Below are positions 17,850-27,811 of a stretch of DNA of 64,000 nucleotides, one piece after another; positions within the stretch are counted from its first letter, which is position 1; every line of letters begins with the position of its first letter. The stretch lies in the NCBI RefSeq assembly GCF_013403565.1, contig NZ_CP058627.1:1984001-2048000 (forward strand), read 5' to 3'. The translations under genes and the position numbers were made by a program. The notes below the pieces were generated by a model. It worked only from the letters and a program-made list of their open reading frames with translations, searched no databases and was not told the origin of the DNA. The DNA comes from Chitinibacter bivalviorum (GTDB taxonomy: Bacteria; Pseudomonadota; Gammaproteobacteria; Burkholderiales; Chitinibacteraceae).

Positions 17850-18438
17850 CGAGGCCACCACAAAAGTATTGTTTAAGTTCAGTAGCGGCAAAACAGTGTT
17901 TTTCCGCGCAACCGCGGCAGGCAATAAGCTCGTCAGTTCATGCGTTAAAGTAAAGCCGTCAAGATCGACCGATGGAATACCAATCTGCCGATACAGCAGC
18001 AATTGCAGGGTTTTATTATCGACCATCCCCAAATCAAGCAGCACATCACCCAGTCGCTTATCCGGCATTACTTTTTTCAGCTTGATGGCATCGTTGAGCA
18101 TTTCCTCGGTGATTGCGCCTTCACGCAACAAAACTTGGCCGATCGGCATCACGGCAAGCTCTTTGGCGCGCTCCAGATATTCATTGAGTTCTTGGGCGTC
18201 TTTGATTTTTTGTAGTTCAGATTGACGTTCCATAGCCGCACCACCGTTGAAAATAAAATCGAAAATGACTTACAGCCTTATCCGCTAGTTTGAATGTAGA
18301 CCGAAAATCAAACTCGCAAACACTAATATTCATTTTTTCAAACCAGCGGTAATCAGCGAGTGCGATACCGCGATGGCAAACTAGCCAGCAGACTAAAAAA
18401 CCGCTACAGTGAGATCAAACAGAACGAATGTTCAACAA

Positions 18439-20460
18439 ATGGATCTCCACAAACTCCCTGCCCCACTACAAAGCAAGCTCGCCAAAATCGGCATTGGCCG
18501 ACCATTTGATTTGGTGCTGCACTTGCCGATGCGTTACGAAGACGAAACGCATTTATACGCGATCGCCGATGCGCCGCTGGGCGCGGGCGTGTTGATCGAG
18601 GGCGAGGTTTTGTCATGCGAAGTGAACTACAAGCCGCGCAAACAGCTCGTGGCGCGCGTCAAAGACGCCAGTAGTTCGGTGATGGTACGGCTGCTCAATT
18701 TTTATCCCAGCCAAGCGCAACAACTCGCGGTGGGCAAGCGAGTACGGCTGTACGGCGAGATCCGTCGTGGCTATTTCGGCCCGGAGATGGTGCACCCCAA
18801 AATTCGCGTCGGTGGTGAAGTCAGCCTGCAAGAAGCACTGAGCCCCGTGTACCCAACGACAGCGGGGCTATCGCAGAATCAGTTAGCGACCTTAATATCT
18901 AAAGCGCTTAAGGCCGAGCCGCTCCCCGATACGCTGCCGCACGCCCTACTCGACGAAATCAGCCTGCCTGACTTTGCCAGCAGCGTGAAACTGCTGCACA
19001 CACCGACGCCCGATATTCCGCAAATTTTGCTCACTGCGCGTACGCATCCAGCGTGGCAACGTTTGAAATTTGACGAACTACTGGCACAGCAATTGTCGCT
19101 GCGCCTTGCCCGCGCCGTGCGCCGTGAAAAAACCGCGCCGAAAATTGCCCCCGATGGCCGTCTGGCGGCGCAACTGATTGGGAATTTGCCATTTGGCCTC
19201 ACCGGCGCGCAAAAGCGCGTGCTGCTCGAAATTAATAAAGATCTGGCGCAAAAACACCCGATGCAGCGGCTACTGCAAGGTGATGTGGGCGCAGGGAAAA
19301 CCATCGTTGCCGCCGTTGCCGCGTGTCACGCAATTGAAGCAGGGTTTCAAGTGGCGATGCTCGCGCCGACCGAGATTTTGGCTGAGCAACATTATCAAAA
19401 ATTATCGCAATGGCTGGTGCCGCTCGGCGTCAAAGTTATCTGGCTGGCGGGTAGCTTAAAAACCAAAGAAAAACGCGAAGCACTGGCTGCAGCAGCCGAT
19501 GGCAGCGGCCAGCTTTTGGTGGGCACGCACGCTATTTTTCAGGCCAGTGTAGAGTTGAAGAACCTCGGGTTGGCGATTGTCGATGAACAACATCGCTTTG
19601 GCGTTGCGCAGCGTCTGGCGCTGCGCGAAAAAGGCGGCAGCCCGCACCAATTGATGATGTCAGCGACGCCGATTCCGCGCACGCTGGCGATGAGTTTTTA
19701 CGCCGATCTGGATGTTAGCGTCATTGACGAGTTGCCCCCGGGGCGCACACCAATTGTCACTAAGCTGATTTCAGATGCGCGTCGCGATGAAATTATCGAG
19801 CGCATCGCGGCCAAAGTGCAGGAAGGTCGGCAAGTGTATTGGGTTTGCCCGCTGATCGAGGAATCCGAAACACTGCAATTGCAAACCGCCGTCGATACGC
19901 ATGCGCAACTCTCGGAAGAACTCGAAGGCATCAGCGTCGGGCTGCTGCACGGGCGCATGAAAGCCGATGAAAAAGCCGCGACCATGGCGGCGTTTTCGCG
20001 CAATGAAATACAGGTTTTGGTCGCCACCACGGTGATCGAGGTAGGCGTCGATGTGCCTAATGCCAGCTTGATGGTGATTGAACACGCCGAGCGCATGGGC
20101 TTGTCGCAACTGCATCAGCTACGTGGCCGCGTCGGGCGTGGCGCGCATGCCAGTTTGTGTATTTTGCTTTATACGGGGCCACTGGGAGACACCGCCAAAG
20201 CGCGTCTCAAGGTCATTTACGAGCATACCGACGGCTTTGAAATCGCGCGGCAAGATTTGCAAATTCGCGGCCCCGGCGAGCTAGCTGGCGTCAAACAATC
20301 GGGCGTGCCGATGCTGCGCTTTGCAGATTTGGAAGCCGATGCCGATTTGCTCGAAGTAGCACGCGAAACCGCCGAAAGCATCTTGGCGCACAATCCACAG
20401 CTGGCACAACCGCATCTGGATCGCTGGCTGCCCGGGCGCGAAGCCTTGCTCAAGGTTTAG
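18439..20460 (+). CDS. recG: ATP-dependent DNA helicase RecG
   Basis: 673 residues from the ATG at 18439 (MDLHKLPAPLQSKLAKIGIG), a usual RecG length. It has the N-terminal wedge/OB domain (YEDETHLYAI), Walker A GDVGAGKTIVA, DEQH box, SATPIPRT, and the C-terminal TRG motif region (GRVGRGAHASLCILLY, then ARQDLQIRGPGELAG). RecG remodels branched DNA at stalled replication forks and recombination intermediates. A GTG at 18409 is in frame upstream but is not favoured. Nothing unusual. Confidence 0.96.
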   Translation: MDLHKLPAPLQSKLAKIGIGRPFDLVLHLPMRYEDETHLYAIADAPLGAGVLIEGEVLSCEVNYKPRKQLVARVKDASSSVMVRLLNFYPSQAQQLAVGKRVRLYGEIRRGYFGPEMVHPKIRVGGEVSLQEALSPVYPTTAGLSQNQLATLISKALKAEPLPDTLPHALLDEISLPDFASSVKLLHTPTPDIPQILLTARTHPAWQRLKFDELLAQQLSLRLARAVRREKTAPKIAPDGRLAAQLIGNLPFGLTGAQKRVLLEINKDLAQKHPMQRLLQGDVGAGKTIVAAVAACHAIEAGFQVAMLAPTEILAEQHYQKLSQWLVPLGVKVIWLAGSLKTKEKREALAAAADGSGQLLVGTHAIFQASVELKNLGLAIVDEQHRFGVAQRLALREKGGSPHQLMMSATPIPRTLAMSFYADLDVSVIDELPPGRTPIVTKLISDARRDEIIERIAAKVQEGRQVYWVCPLIEESETLQLQTAVDTHAQLSEELEGISVGLLHGRMKADEKAATMAAFSRNEIQVLVATTVIEVGVDVPNASLMVIEHAERMGLSQLHQLRGRVGRGAHASLCILLYTGPLGDTAKARLKVIYEHTDGFEIARQDLQIRGPGELAGVKQSGVPMLRFADLEADADLLEVARETAESILAHNPQLAQPHLDRWLPGREALLKV

Positions 20461-20610
20461 ATCTGGATTTGGTGCTCAGCCCAAAATTTAATCCCAGCAA
20501 AGCCCAGCGCGTTGCATCGCTGCGCATTTATCACCTTATGCCCCTATTTTTTCGCCAAATGAGCTTGATAGTGACTACTATTAGCATTCATTAATTTACG
20601 GCATACGATC

Positions 20611-22740
20611 TTGTTCTCTCCGCCTAGTTTCCGTGCTGCAAGCATAATGGTTGTGCTGGTGCTGGCCGCTGCATTTGCCCTGATGCTCAAATTTGAAAAT
20701 CAGCAGCGCCCTTATTTGCAGCAATTTAGCGAGTTCACTCGGCAAGATGCCGTCTGGCATAGTTTTTCGTCGATGGAAGAATTTCATCAACTGCATAACG
20801 CTACTGAACTCGCCCTGCGCAACCCTAAGCCAGAAACACTAGAGCAAGTCCGTCTTAGCTATGAAATTTTCGCGGGGCGAATTTCAGCCTTTCAAAATGG
20901 CGCCTACGATGCACTGACCAACCATAACAGTGCATTTCAAAAAAATATCAAGCTCATCAATCAATGGGTCAATAAAACTGATCTGGAAATCGCCACCGGA
21001 CCGATGACGCTGGAACAAGTCAAAAAACTGGAGCCCGAGCTGCACCAGATTGAAGATCAGCTCAAAGAAGTCGTGCATTCATTGCAGGTCGAATTTTCGA
21101 CGCAAATGGAAATTAGCAAAGCACATATCGACGAGCTGGCCAGCTATCGAATGGGGCTTTATGCATTGATGTTTGTTGTGATGGCCGGTTTTGCTTTTTT
21201 TGCACTACACAATCTGTGGGCCAGCCAGCAGCGCCAGATCGAACTGCTCGCCGCACAAGATAAAGCCATGCAAGCCAATGAAGCCAAAAGCCAATTTCTG
21301 GCCAATGTCTCGCACGAAATGCGAACGCCTTTAACGACGGTATTGGGTTATTCCGAGCAATTGCAACAAGACCCGACGCTCACCGCCAAACAAAGCCAAA
21401 GCCTAAACCATATTCATCATGCCAGCCGTTACCTGCTTAGTTTGATCGGCAACGTACTCGATATGAGCAAAATCGAGGTCGGTCGGGTCGTGCTCAGTAA
21501 TGAAGTGATTTCGATTCCCGATTTGATTAACGAGCTTGAAGGCATGTTTTGGCATCAGGCTAAAATCAAAGGCTTACAACTTGAGTTTCACATCGCCAGT
21601 GATGTGCCTGCGTATGTGCAGTTGGATGGTGGCAAATGGCGTCAGATTTTGGTCAATTTGCTGGGCAATGCGATCAAATTTAGCGAGCAAGGCAAAATCG
21701 AGCTGCATTTAAGCGCCAGCAAGATCAATGACCATGATTTATTCCTAAACTGCACCATCGCGGATCAGGGCCTGGGTATTGCACCTGATGAGCACGATAA
21801 AGTCTTTGTACCATTTGCCCAAACCGCCAGTGGCAGACATATCGGCGGAACAGGGCTAGGGTTGGCAATTAGCCTTGAATATGCGCGCTTTATGGGCGGA
21901 GATATAACGTTCTGCAGCGCTCCAGATCAAGGTAGCCAATTTACGGCCAGCGTCGTTGCAGCCATTGCCGAAGCTCCCAACCTGAATGACTATGCCACCG
22001 AGAAAAACCTTAGCGGGCTTGGCGTGCTGATTGTGGAAGATCAAGCCATCAATCGCGAATTATTAAGCGATCTGTGCAAACGCTTTGGCGCGACGGTGTA
22101 TAAAGCCGAACACGGTGCTCAGGCCTTAGAAATCCTAGTCCGCCATCCCAACATTGCCATCGTGCTGATGGATCGCAATATGCCGGTGATGGATGGGCTG
22201 ACTGCCACACAGGAAATGCGCCAAAACTCATTTGCGCAACCCGTATTGATGATTAGTGCGGGGCTGCCACCTAGCGAAGCAGAGATGCAAAGCAGTGGAC
22301 TTAATGCGTGGCTAAGCAAGCCATTTTCTACCGCGCAATTACATCAAGCGATGAATGCGCTACTGCATTTACCGAGCGATGGTAGCGCGTCTCTCACCGA
22401 GGCAGAATCCGCCGCCCCAGACGGAGTGCCACTGCTCGATGTAGAGGGTGCGTGTCAGCGGCTGGGCTATAACATGCAGCGCTATCAATTGATGGCGCAA
22501 AAAGGCCTAGATCGAATTGCCGAGATTATTGAAACTTGGCCGACCAGCGAGCCTGAAACCGAAAAAACCCGCCTTGCACATAGCGCCAAAGGGATAGCGC
22601 GGCAAATTGGTGCGGAACAACTGGGCGACTATTTTGCGCAGCTTGAAAACGACAGCGACAATCAGCTCGATTCACAACTACTGCTGGCGCAAGAACTCCT
22701 CGCCGCAACACGCCGACGTTTACAAATTATCGCCATTTAG
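20611..22740 (+). CDS. Hybrid sensor histidine kinase with receiver and HPt domains
   Basis: About 709 residues from a TTG at 20611; an ATG at 20647 would start just inside the first membrane helix and is less likely. Order: membrane helix (MVVLVLAAAFALML), a periplasmic sensor region (about residues 30-175), second helix (LMFVVMAGFAFFAL), HisKA with His in NVSHEMRTPLTTVLGY, HATPase ([16 protein letters not shown]), a receiver domain with phospho-accepting Asp in VLMDRNMPVMDG, and a C-terminal HPt-like helix (LAHSAKGIARQIGA). This is a complete three-step phosphorelay in one chain; no response-regulator gene is adjacent. Confidence 0.87.
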   Translation: MFSPPSFRAASIMVVLVLAAAFALMLKFENQQRPYLQQFSEFTRQDAVWHSFSSMEEFHQLHNATELALRNPKPETLEQVRLSYEIFAGRISAFQNGAYDALTNHNSAFQKNIKLINQWVNKTDLEIATGPMTLEQVKKLEPELHQIEDQLKEVVHSLQVEFSTQMEISKAHIDELASYRMGLYALMFVVMAGFAFFALHNLWASQQRQIELLAAQDKAMQANEAKSQFLANVSHEMRTPLTTVLGYSEQLQQDPTLTAKQSQSLNHIHHASRYLLSLIGNVLDMSKIEVGRVVLSNEVISIPDLINELEGMFWHQAKIKGLQLEFHIASDVPAYVQLDGGKWRQILVNLLGNAIKFSEQGKIELHLSASKINDHDLFLNCTIADQGLGIAPDEHDKVFVPFAQTASGRHIGGTGLGLAISLEYARFMGGDITFCSAPDQGSQFTASVVAAIAEAPNLNDYATEKNLSGLGVLIVEDQAINRELLSDLCKRFGATVYKAEHGAQALEILVRHPNIAIVLMDRNMPVMDGLTATQEMRQNSFAQPVLMISAGLPPSEAEMQSSGLNAWLSKPFSTAQLHQAMNALLHLPSDGSASLTEAESAAPDGVPLLDVEGACQRLGYNMQRYQLMAQKGLDRIAEIIETWPTSEPETEKTRLAHSAKGIARQIGAEQLGDYFAQLENDSDNQLDSQLLLAQELLAATRRRLQIIAI

Positions 22741-22774
22741 CCGCGCGCGCCGCACACATTGCGCCATCCACAGC

Positions 22775-23395
22775 TCACGACTTGGCCGCACCAAAGCGTT
22801 TTACCAGCCGCCAAGTGAGTAAGACAAACAATATCGCGGCATAAATCATCGCCTGGGTCAGGTCTTTTTTGACCAGCCACCAATAATGCGTCACGCCCAA
22901 GATGGCAATGGGATAAACCAATTGATGCAACAAGCCCCAGCGCCGTTTGAGCTTGCGCATCATGGCATTGGTCGAGGTGATCGCCAGCGGAATCAACAAG
23001 ACAAAGGCGGCAAATCCCACTGTGATAAAGGGCCGTTTGACCACATCACGCCAGATTGCGCCCCAATCAAAAAACTGATCCAGCCAGATGTAGGTCGTCA
23101 AATGCAGCACAACATAAAAAAACGCGTACAAGCCCAGCATCCGTCGATACTGCTGCCAACCACTCCAGCCTGTAATGCGGCGCAACGGCGTGATCGCCAA
23201 GCTCAGTAGCAAAAACACCAAGGTCCATGTTCCGCTAGAGCGAGTGATAAACTCGATTGGATTGACCAAATCCCCAGCCAATACCAAATACGTCGCACGG
23301 GCAAGCGGATACAAGCACACAACAAACCACAGCGCCTTGCTTTGTAGCCAGCGCGGCCAAGACCTTAACATACCACCACCCAGTATTGCTTCCAT
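22775..23395 (-). CDS. msrQ: Heme-binding membrane subunit of the MsrPQ methionine sulfoxide reductase
   Basis: About 206 residues with six membrane helices of the ferric-reductase-like (YedZ) family. It keeps the conserved heme-ligand histidines in YVVLHLTTYIWLDQ and LHQLVYPIAILGVTHYWW. MsrQ passes electrons from the respiratory quinones to periplasmic MsrP. It follows msrP on the same strand. The start is uncertain: the frame opens at 23491, but this would overlap msrP; ATGs at 23395 and 23371 both give a family-like length and neither has a strong ribosome site. Confidence 0.88.
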   Translation of the reverse strand: MEAILGGGMLRSWPRWLQSKALWFVVCLYPLARATYLVLAGDLVNPIEFITRSSGTWTLVFLLLSLAITPLRRITGWSGWQQYRRMLGLYAFFYVVLHLTTYIWLDQFFDWGAIWRDVVKRPFITVGFAAFVLLIPLAITSTNAMMRKLKRRWGLLHQLVYPIAILGVTHYWWLVKKDLTQAMIYAAILFVLLTWRLVKRFGAAKS

Positions 23396-23429
23396 AGTAA
23401 ATATCCAAAATATCCTGAGGAATATACCC

Positions 23430-24344
23430 CTAAAAGTACTTCGCCAAATCCATCCCTTTATACAGTTGCGCCACCTGATCGGCATAGCCATTAAACGGCA
23501 AAGTTTTGCGCTTCAAGATTTCACCAATCCGCCGCTCGCTGGCCTGACTCCAACGCGGATGATCGACGGCGGGGTTCACATTCGAGTAAAAACCATACTC
23601 ATTGGGCGCTGATTTATTCCAACTGGTTTGAGGTTGCTGCGCTTGCAGGCGGATGCGGGTAATGGCTTTGATGCTTTTAAAGCCGTATTTCCACGGTACG
23701 ACCAAACGGATCGGTGCGCCATTTTGATTGGGCAGCACTTCGCCATATAAACCCACCGCCAAAATGGTGAGCGGGTGCATGGCCTCGTCGATACGCAAGC
23801 CTTCGCGGTACGGCCAATCGAGCACGGGGGTAAGCTGCCCCAACATTTGCTTGGGGTCATGCAATGATTCAAAGGCCACAAATTTGGCATTTCCCGTCGG
23901 CTCTACTTGCTTGAGCAAACTGGCCAGCGGAATTCCGATCCACGGAATCACCATCGACCAGCCTTCGACGCAGCGTAGGCGGTAGATGCGCTCTTCGAGC
24001 GGCGCAAGTTTGAGAATATCCTCTATCCCAAACGTGCGCGCCTTCCCTGCCTCCCCCTCGACGATGATTTGCCACGGTTTGGTTTTCAAGCGGGAGGCAT
24101 TCGCAGCGGGGTCGTCCTTGCCGGTGCCAAACTCGTAGTAATTATTGTAGGAAGTGATTTCTTTGAGCGTATTGGCTTTGTCATTGGTCGAAAAAGCACT
24201 GGGCGTGGCTTTGAGCGCCGCCATCGCTTCGCCGGCGAGCAAAACGCTGCCCGCTGCGGCCGTCATAAATTGTCGGCGGTTGATAAATACATCGCGTGGC
24301 GTGATGTCGGATGGGGCAATATCGCTAGGACGACGAATCAACAT
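23430..24344 (-). CDS. msrP: Periplasmic methionine sulfoxide reductase, molybdopterin subunit
   Basis: 304 residues with a twin-arginine signal ([18 protein letters not shown]) and the sulfite-oxidase fold. The molybdenum-ligand cysteine sits in [15 protein letters not shown], and the family pattern [14 protein letters not shown] is present. MsrP repairs oxidised methionine in envelope proteins using electrons from MsrQ and needs folding with Mo-molybdopterin before Tat export. Gene order msrP-msrQ is the usual operon. Confidence 0.95.
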   Translation of the reverse strand: MLIRRPSDIAPSDITPRDVFINRRQFMTAAAGSVLLAGEAMAALKATPSAFSTNDKANTLKEITSYNNYYEFGTGKDDPAANASRLKTKPWQIIVEGEAGKARTFGIEDILKLAPLEERIYRLRCVEGWSMVIPWIGIPLASLLKQVEPTGNAKFVAFESLHDPKQMLGQLTPVLDWPYREGLRIDEAMHPLTILAVGLYGEVLPNQNGAPIRLVVPWKYGFKSIKAITRIRLQAQQPQTSWNKSAPNEYGFYSNVNPAVDHPRWSQASERRIGEILKRKTLPFNGYADQVAQLYKGMDLAKYF

Positions 24345-24642
24345 AACAGCTCTCCAGTGAGTTCTGCCAGTTTAGTCGCGCCAGCCGCGCCAATCTATCG
24401 GCGCTGAAAATAAAAAAACCTTCGCGAGGCGAAGGTCAGGCTGCTGACAAAGTGGAAAACTTCTTTTTTCAAGTCTCGGCAAAGCCGAGCCTCAGCAATA
24501 AGGCATAAGATGAGCAGCCTTTATGTTTGATTCCCACCTCTCCCGTCCCCTCCTTGAGGGGAGCCTCGCTACGCGAGTAGGATTTGTCATCAATCTGGCC
24601 TTCACCAGGCAAAGGTTTTTTATGTGATAAATCTCCGCTCGC
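24345..24642. other. Intergenic stretch with several hairpins
   Basis: No gene is seen. It holds the terminator at 24407-24437 and further small hairpins: CTCGGC / GCCGAG at 24475-24489, CTCCTTGAGGGGAG near 24550, and CTCGCTACGCGAG near 24566. The last two resemble dispersed intergenic repeats of proteobacteria. Confidence 0.5.
24407..24437 (-). terminator. Leftward intrinsic terminator behind the cytochrome c gene
   Basis: Stem CCTTCGC / GCGAAGG with loop, followed on the minus strand by TTTTTTTATTTTC. It is about 200 bp past the cytochrome stop. Confidence 0.7.
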
Positions 24643-24966
24643 TTAGCGACGCGTCAAAATCCACTCGGCCATTTGTTTGGCTTCGGCATCTGTTACCGCA
24701 TTAGCAGGCATCGGCACCTGACCCCATGCGCCCGAGCCACCTTTTTGGATTTTCGTCGCCAGCTTCGTCACGGCACCTTTATCGCCTTTATATTTGGCAG
24801 CAACGTCTTTATACGAAGGACCGACCAGCTTTTTATCGGTGGCATGACAGGCAAAACAGCTTTTCGCCTTCATCAGGTCTTCAACACCCGCCGCTTGTGC
24901 GACGCCGGCCACGAGCAAACTTGCCAGCAGCGCACCGCCCGCCACACTGAATTGATGCACTTTCAT
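24643..24966 (-). CDS. Class I cytochrome c (c551/c552 type)
   Basis: 107 residues with a Sec signal peptide (LLASLLVAGVAQA) and a single heme-binding motif CFACH, with KLVGPSYKDVAAKY after it and the axial methionine in VPMPAN. These are soluble periplasmic electron carriers feeding terminal oxidases or reductases. It stands alone; the neighbouring genes do not name its partner. Confidence 0.93.
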   Translation of the reverse strand: MKVHQFSVAGGALLASLLVAGVAQAAGVEDLMKAKSCFACHATDKKLVGPSYKDVAAKYKGDKGAVTKLATKIQKGGSGAWGQVPMPANAVTDAEAKQMAEWILTRR

Positions 24967-25143
24967 GCTTTTCTCCGGTCAATAAGAAATAAGTTTAATG
25001 ATTACTGGCTACACAGCCGCTATTGGAGCATGGCATAGAATACAGAAAGCACAATCGACTTAAATCAAAAAAATGCACGAATTAGCCTGCGCAAAACCCA
25101 TAGAACAAGCGACAATAGCCACCTTACTGAGCAGGTGAATACC

Positions 25144-26535
25144 ATGGACTACTTTCCGCTTTTTATTAATCTCAAACAGCAGCCATGCATGATTGTCGGC
25201 GGTGGCGATATCGCCGTGCGCAAGATGCGTCTATTGGCCGCGGCAGGTGCAGACATCACCGTAGTCTCGCCCGAGCTGTGCGATGAAATGCGCGAAATGG
25301 TCAAACATGGCAAAGTCCATTGGCGCCCTACTGAGTTTTCACTCTCGCACATTGCGGGGCAACGCCTCGTGATTGCCGCCACCGATCACGCCAGCGTGAA
25401 TCAAGCCGTGTTTGTCGCCTGCGAAGCAGCGGGTATTTTGGTGAACTCGGTCGATGATCCGGCGCACAGCCGCTTTATCACGCCAGCGATTGTCGATCGC
25501 GCACCGCTGACGATTGCGCTGTCCACCGGCGGCGGTGTGCCCGTCTTGGCGCGGCATTTGCGCGCGCAGCTCGAAGCGATGATCCCACACGGCTGGGGCG
25601 ACTTGGCCAAATTGGGTAGCGATCTGCGCGGTTTAGCGAAAGAAAAACTCCCTGACACCGCCGCACGGCGTGAATTTTGGGAAAACGTGCTGGCGGGGCC
25701 GATACCCGATCAAGTCTTCTCCGGCCAGGTTGAAACCGCACGTATTGCCCTGACCGAAGCATTAGAAAAGGGTCAGCAGCCGATACGTGGGGCGGTATAT
25801 CTGGTGGGTAGCGGGCCGGGCAACCCAGACCTGCTCACTTTCCGCGCGCTGCGTCTGATGCAGCAAGCCGATGTGGTCGTTTACGATAATCTGGTGTCCA
25901 AAGAAATCATGGAGCTGGTACGCCGCGATGCCGAGCGTATTTACGTTGGCAAAAAATCAAGCAATCACGCGCTGCCGCAGGAAGAAATCAATTTGTTGCT
26001 GGTGCGTCTGGCGCAGGAAGGCAAAAAAGTACTGCGCCTCAAAGGCGGCGATCCTTTCATTTTTGGTCGTGGTGGCGAAGAAATTGCCGAGCTGGCGGCG
26101 GCCGAGATTGCGTTTGAAGTCGTTCCCGGCATCACCTCGGCGGCTGGCGCATCGTGCTACGCGGGTATTCCGCTAACGCACCGCGATTACGCGCAATCGG
26201 TCACCTTTGTGACCGGTCATCGCCGCGCGACCGAGAGCGACGCCGATAAACTCGAGCTCGATTGGCCACGTTTGGTCAATCCGAGCGAAACGGTGGTCGT
26301 GTATATGGGCGTTGCGCAAGCCGGGTATATTGCTGAGCAGCTTATTGGACATGGTCGATCAGCCGATACCCCCGTTGCCATTATCGAGCGCGCCACAACC
26401 GCGCAGCAACGCGTTGTGATTGCCAACCTGAGCAATCTGGCCGAGCAAATCAGCGCCGCACACATCAAACCGCCTGCCTTACTGATTATTGGTGACGTAG
26501 TGAAACTGCACGAGCAACTGAACTGGCGACACTAA
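25144..26535 (+). CDS. cysG: Siroheme synthase (methyltransferase, dehydrogenase, ferrochelatase)
   Basis: 463 residues from ATG 25144 (MDYFPLFINLKQQPCMIVGGG), preceded by AGGTGA; an in-frame GTG at 25135 would add three residues. The N-terminal CysG-B domain (precorrin-2 dehydrogenase and ferrochelatase; GGGDIAVRKMRLL) is followed by the S-adenosylmethionine uroporphyrinogen III methyltransferase domain (VYLVGSGPGNPDLLT, LRLKGGDPFIFGRGGEE, VVPGITSA). It converts uroporphyrinogen III to siroheme, the cofactor of sulfite and nitrite reductase. No reductase gene is adjacent. Confidence 0.96.
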   Translation: MDYFPLFINLKQQPCMIVGGGDIAVRKMRLLAAAGADITVVSPELCDEMREMVKHGKVHWRPTEFSLSHIAGQRLVIAATDHASVNQAVFVACEAAGILVNSVDDPAHSRFITPAIVDRAPLTIALSTGGGVPVLARHLRAQLEAMIPHGWGDLAKLGSDLRGLAKEKLPDTAARREFWENVLAGPIPDQVFSGQVETARIALTEALEKGQQPIRGAVYLVGSGPGNPDLLTFRALRLMQQADVVVYDNLVSKEIMELVRRDAERIYVGKKSSNHALPQEEINLLLVRLAQEGKKVLRLKGGDPFIFGRGGEEIAELAAAEIAFEVVPGITSAAGASCYAGIPLTHRDYAQSVTFVTGHRRATESDADKLELDWPRLVNPSETVVVYMGVAQAGYIAEQLIGHGRSADTPVAIIERATTAQQRVVIANLSNLAEQISAAHIKPPALLIIGDVVKLHEQLNWRH

Positions 26536-26663
26536 TCTGCTAGCTCAAGCGCTGGCGGTGAAAATCGCCAGCGCAGCAATGCGGGAAATACCACAGCAGG
26601 CACCGCTAGCCAATATGCGGCGGCGCAATGCACAATCTGGCATTGCCGCCACCAAAGCTCGCC

Positions 26664-27539
26664 ATGAATCTCGCCAATGCCTGCCGTTTGATCTTGCTCG
26701 CCGCCATCTGGGGCGCATCGTTTTTATTTATGCGCATCGCCGTACCCAGTCTGGGGCCCATTTGGCTGATCAGCGCACGCATCGGTTTGGCCGCCGTATT
26801 CCTCGCGCTCGTGGCTCAAATATTAAAGCAGCCATTTGCATTCAAACATTGGCGCGAATATTTAACCCTCGGCCTATTGAATACCGCCCTGCCTTTTTTG
26901 GCCTATGGCTTTGCTGCGCGCACATTAAATGCGTCGATGATGGCTATCTTGAACGCCACCGCGCCGATCTGGGGCGCGGTGATTATGGCGCTGATCGTGC
27001 GCAAAATGCCGAGTTTCAAAGTCGGGCTAGGTCTGCTGATCGGCATGAGTGGCGTTGCGGTGCTGCTTGGCTTTGACCACATCATCGACAAACCCGGCGC
27101 GACCTTGGGCATCGTGGCCTGTCTGTCTGCCACGCTGTGCTACGGCATCGCCAGCGCCTATACCAAACTCAAAGCCAGCCACATCGCGCCATTCCAAGTT
27201 GCCAACGGCAGTATGTGGGGCGCCAGCTTGTTTCTACTTCCTCTGTTTGTTAGCAGCCAGCCCGTCAGCACACCACCACCCACCGTTTGGCTCGCCATCG
27301 CAGGCTTGGCGATTTTGTGTACTGGTGTGGCGTATTTACTCTATTTCCGCCTCGTGCGCGAAATCGGCGCAGCATCGACGCTAACCGTCACCTTCTTAAT
27401 CCCCTTGTTTGGCGTATTGTGGGGCGCGCTATTTTTGGGTGAACACATTGGTGGCAATACCCTGATTGGCGCAATGATTATTTTGCTAGGCACAGCTTTA
27501 GTGACGGGTTTCAAACTTAGCATAATTAAATCACGCTAG
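26664..27539 (+). CDS. EamA-family (drug/metabolite) permease
   Basis: About 291 residues, ten membrane helices in two repeats, starting MNLANACRLILLAAIWGASFLF. EamA proteins export amino acids, nucleobases or drugs; substrate unknown. A start at 26628 would add twelve polar residues and is less typical. A second, unrelated-in-detail EamA gene is at 45983-46870. Confidence 0.85.
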   Translation: MNLANACRLILLAAIWGASFLFMRIAVPSLGPIWLISARIGLAAVFLALVAQILKQPFAFKHWREYLTLGLLNTALPFLAYGFAARTLNASMMAILNATAPIWGAVIMALIVRKMPSFKVGLGLLIGMSGVAVLLGFDHIIDKPGATLGIVACLSATLCYGIASAYTKLKASHIAPFQVANGSMWGASLFLLPLFVSSQPVSTPPPTVWLAIAGLAILCTGVAYLLYFRLVREIGAASTLTVTFLIPLFGVLWGALFLGEHIGGNTLIGAMIILLGTALVTGFKLSIIKSR

Positions 27540-27811
27540 AATTTAATGATTCACTGATATTCCTGTTGCGTTGAGCTCACTATCATTGATTGCATCTGCT
27601 TTGAAACTGAATATCTTTTCTAAATAAACCATCATAAAATCATTAAATTACACCAAATAAGAATATTCTAATTAATTATCAAGTCATATATAAATTAACC
27701 GCTCGTCATATTCTTCCAAATCAAGTTTTATTTACCCATCGTTCATCGCTAAAATCTCCAATTGCTTACCGCTTAATTACACCAAACCAAGCGCCAAATT
27801 AGGAGAGTCTG
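27540..27811 (+). other. AT-rich intergenic region before the PEP-CTERM gene
   Basis: 272 bp, clearly AT-richer than its surroundings, with no ORF of note. The promoter of the PEP-CTERM gene must be here. It ends in a good ribosome site (TTAGGAGAG) before 27812. No confident -35/-10 pair was picked. Confidence 0.5.

Larger units (their letters stand above)
14848..18233 (-). pseudogene. GspE/PilB-type assembly ATPase gene interrupted by an IS1182-family element
   Basis: Two fragments on the minus strand: 18233-17846 encodes an N-terminal MshEN/GspE-N domain (residues 1-129) and 16205-14848 encodes the rest, including Walker A GPTGSGKSTT, Asp boxes (EDPIEFHQ), Walker B GEIRDAETA, and the CPHC / CKQC zinc motif. 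Removing the insertion and one copy of the GATC duplication restores one frame of about 581 residues, reading VVASDHLPTQLVYDELRF across the joint. Such ATPases power type II secretion or type IV/MSHA-like pilus assembly. No pilus or secretion genes are adjacent, so the partner system is elsewhere. The break falls in the N-terminal domain, so the intact ATPase domain could still be translated from an internal start, but function is doubtful. Confidence 0.9.
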
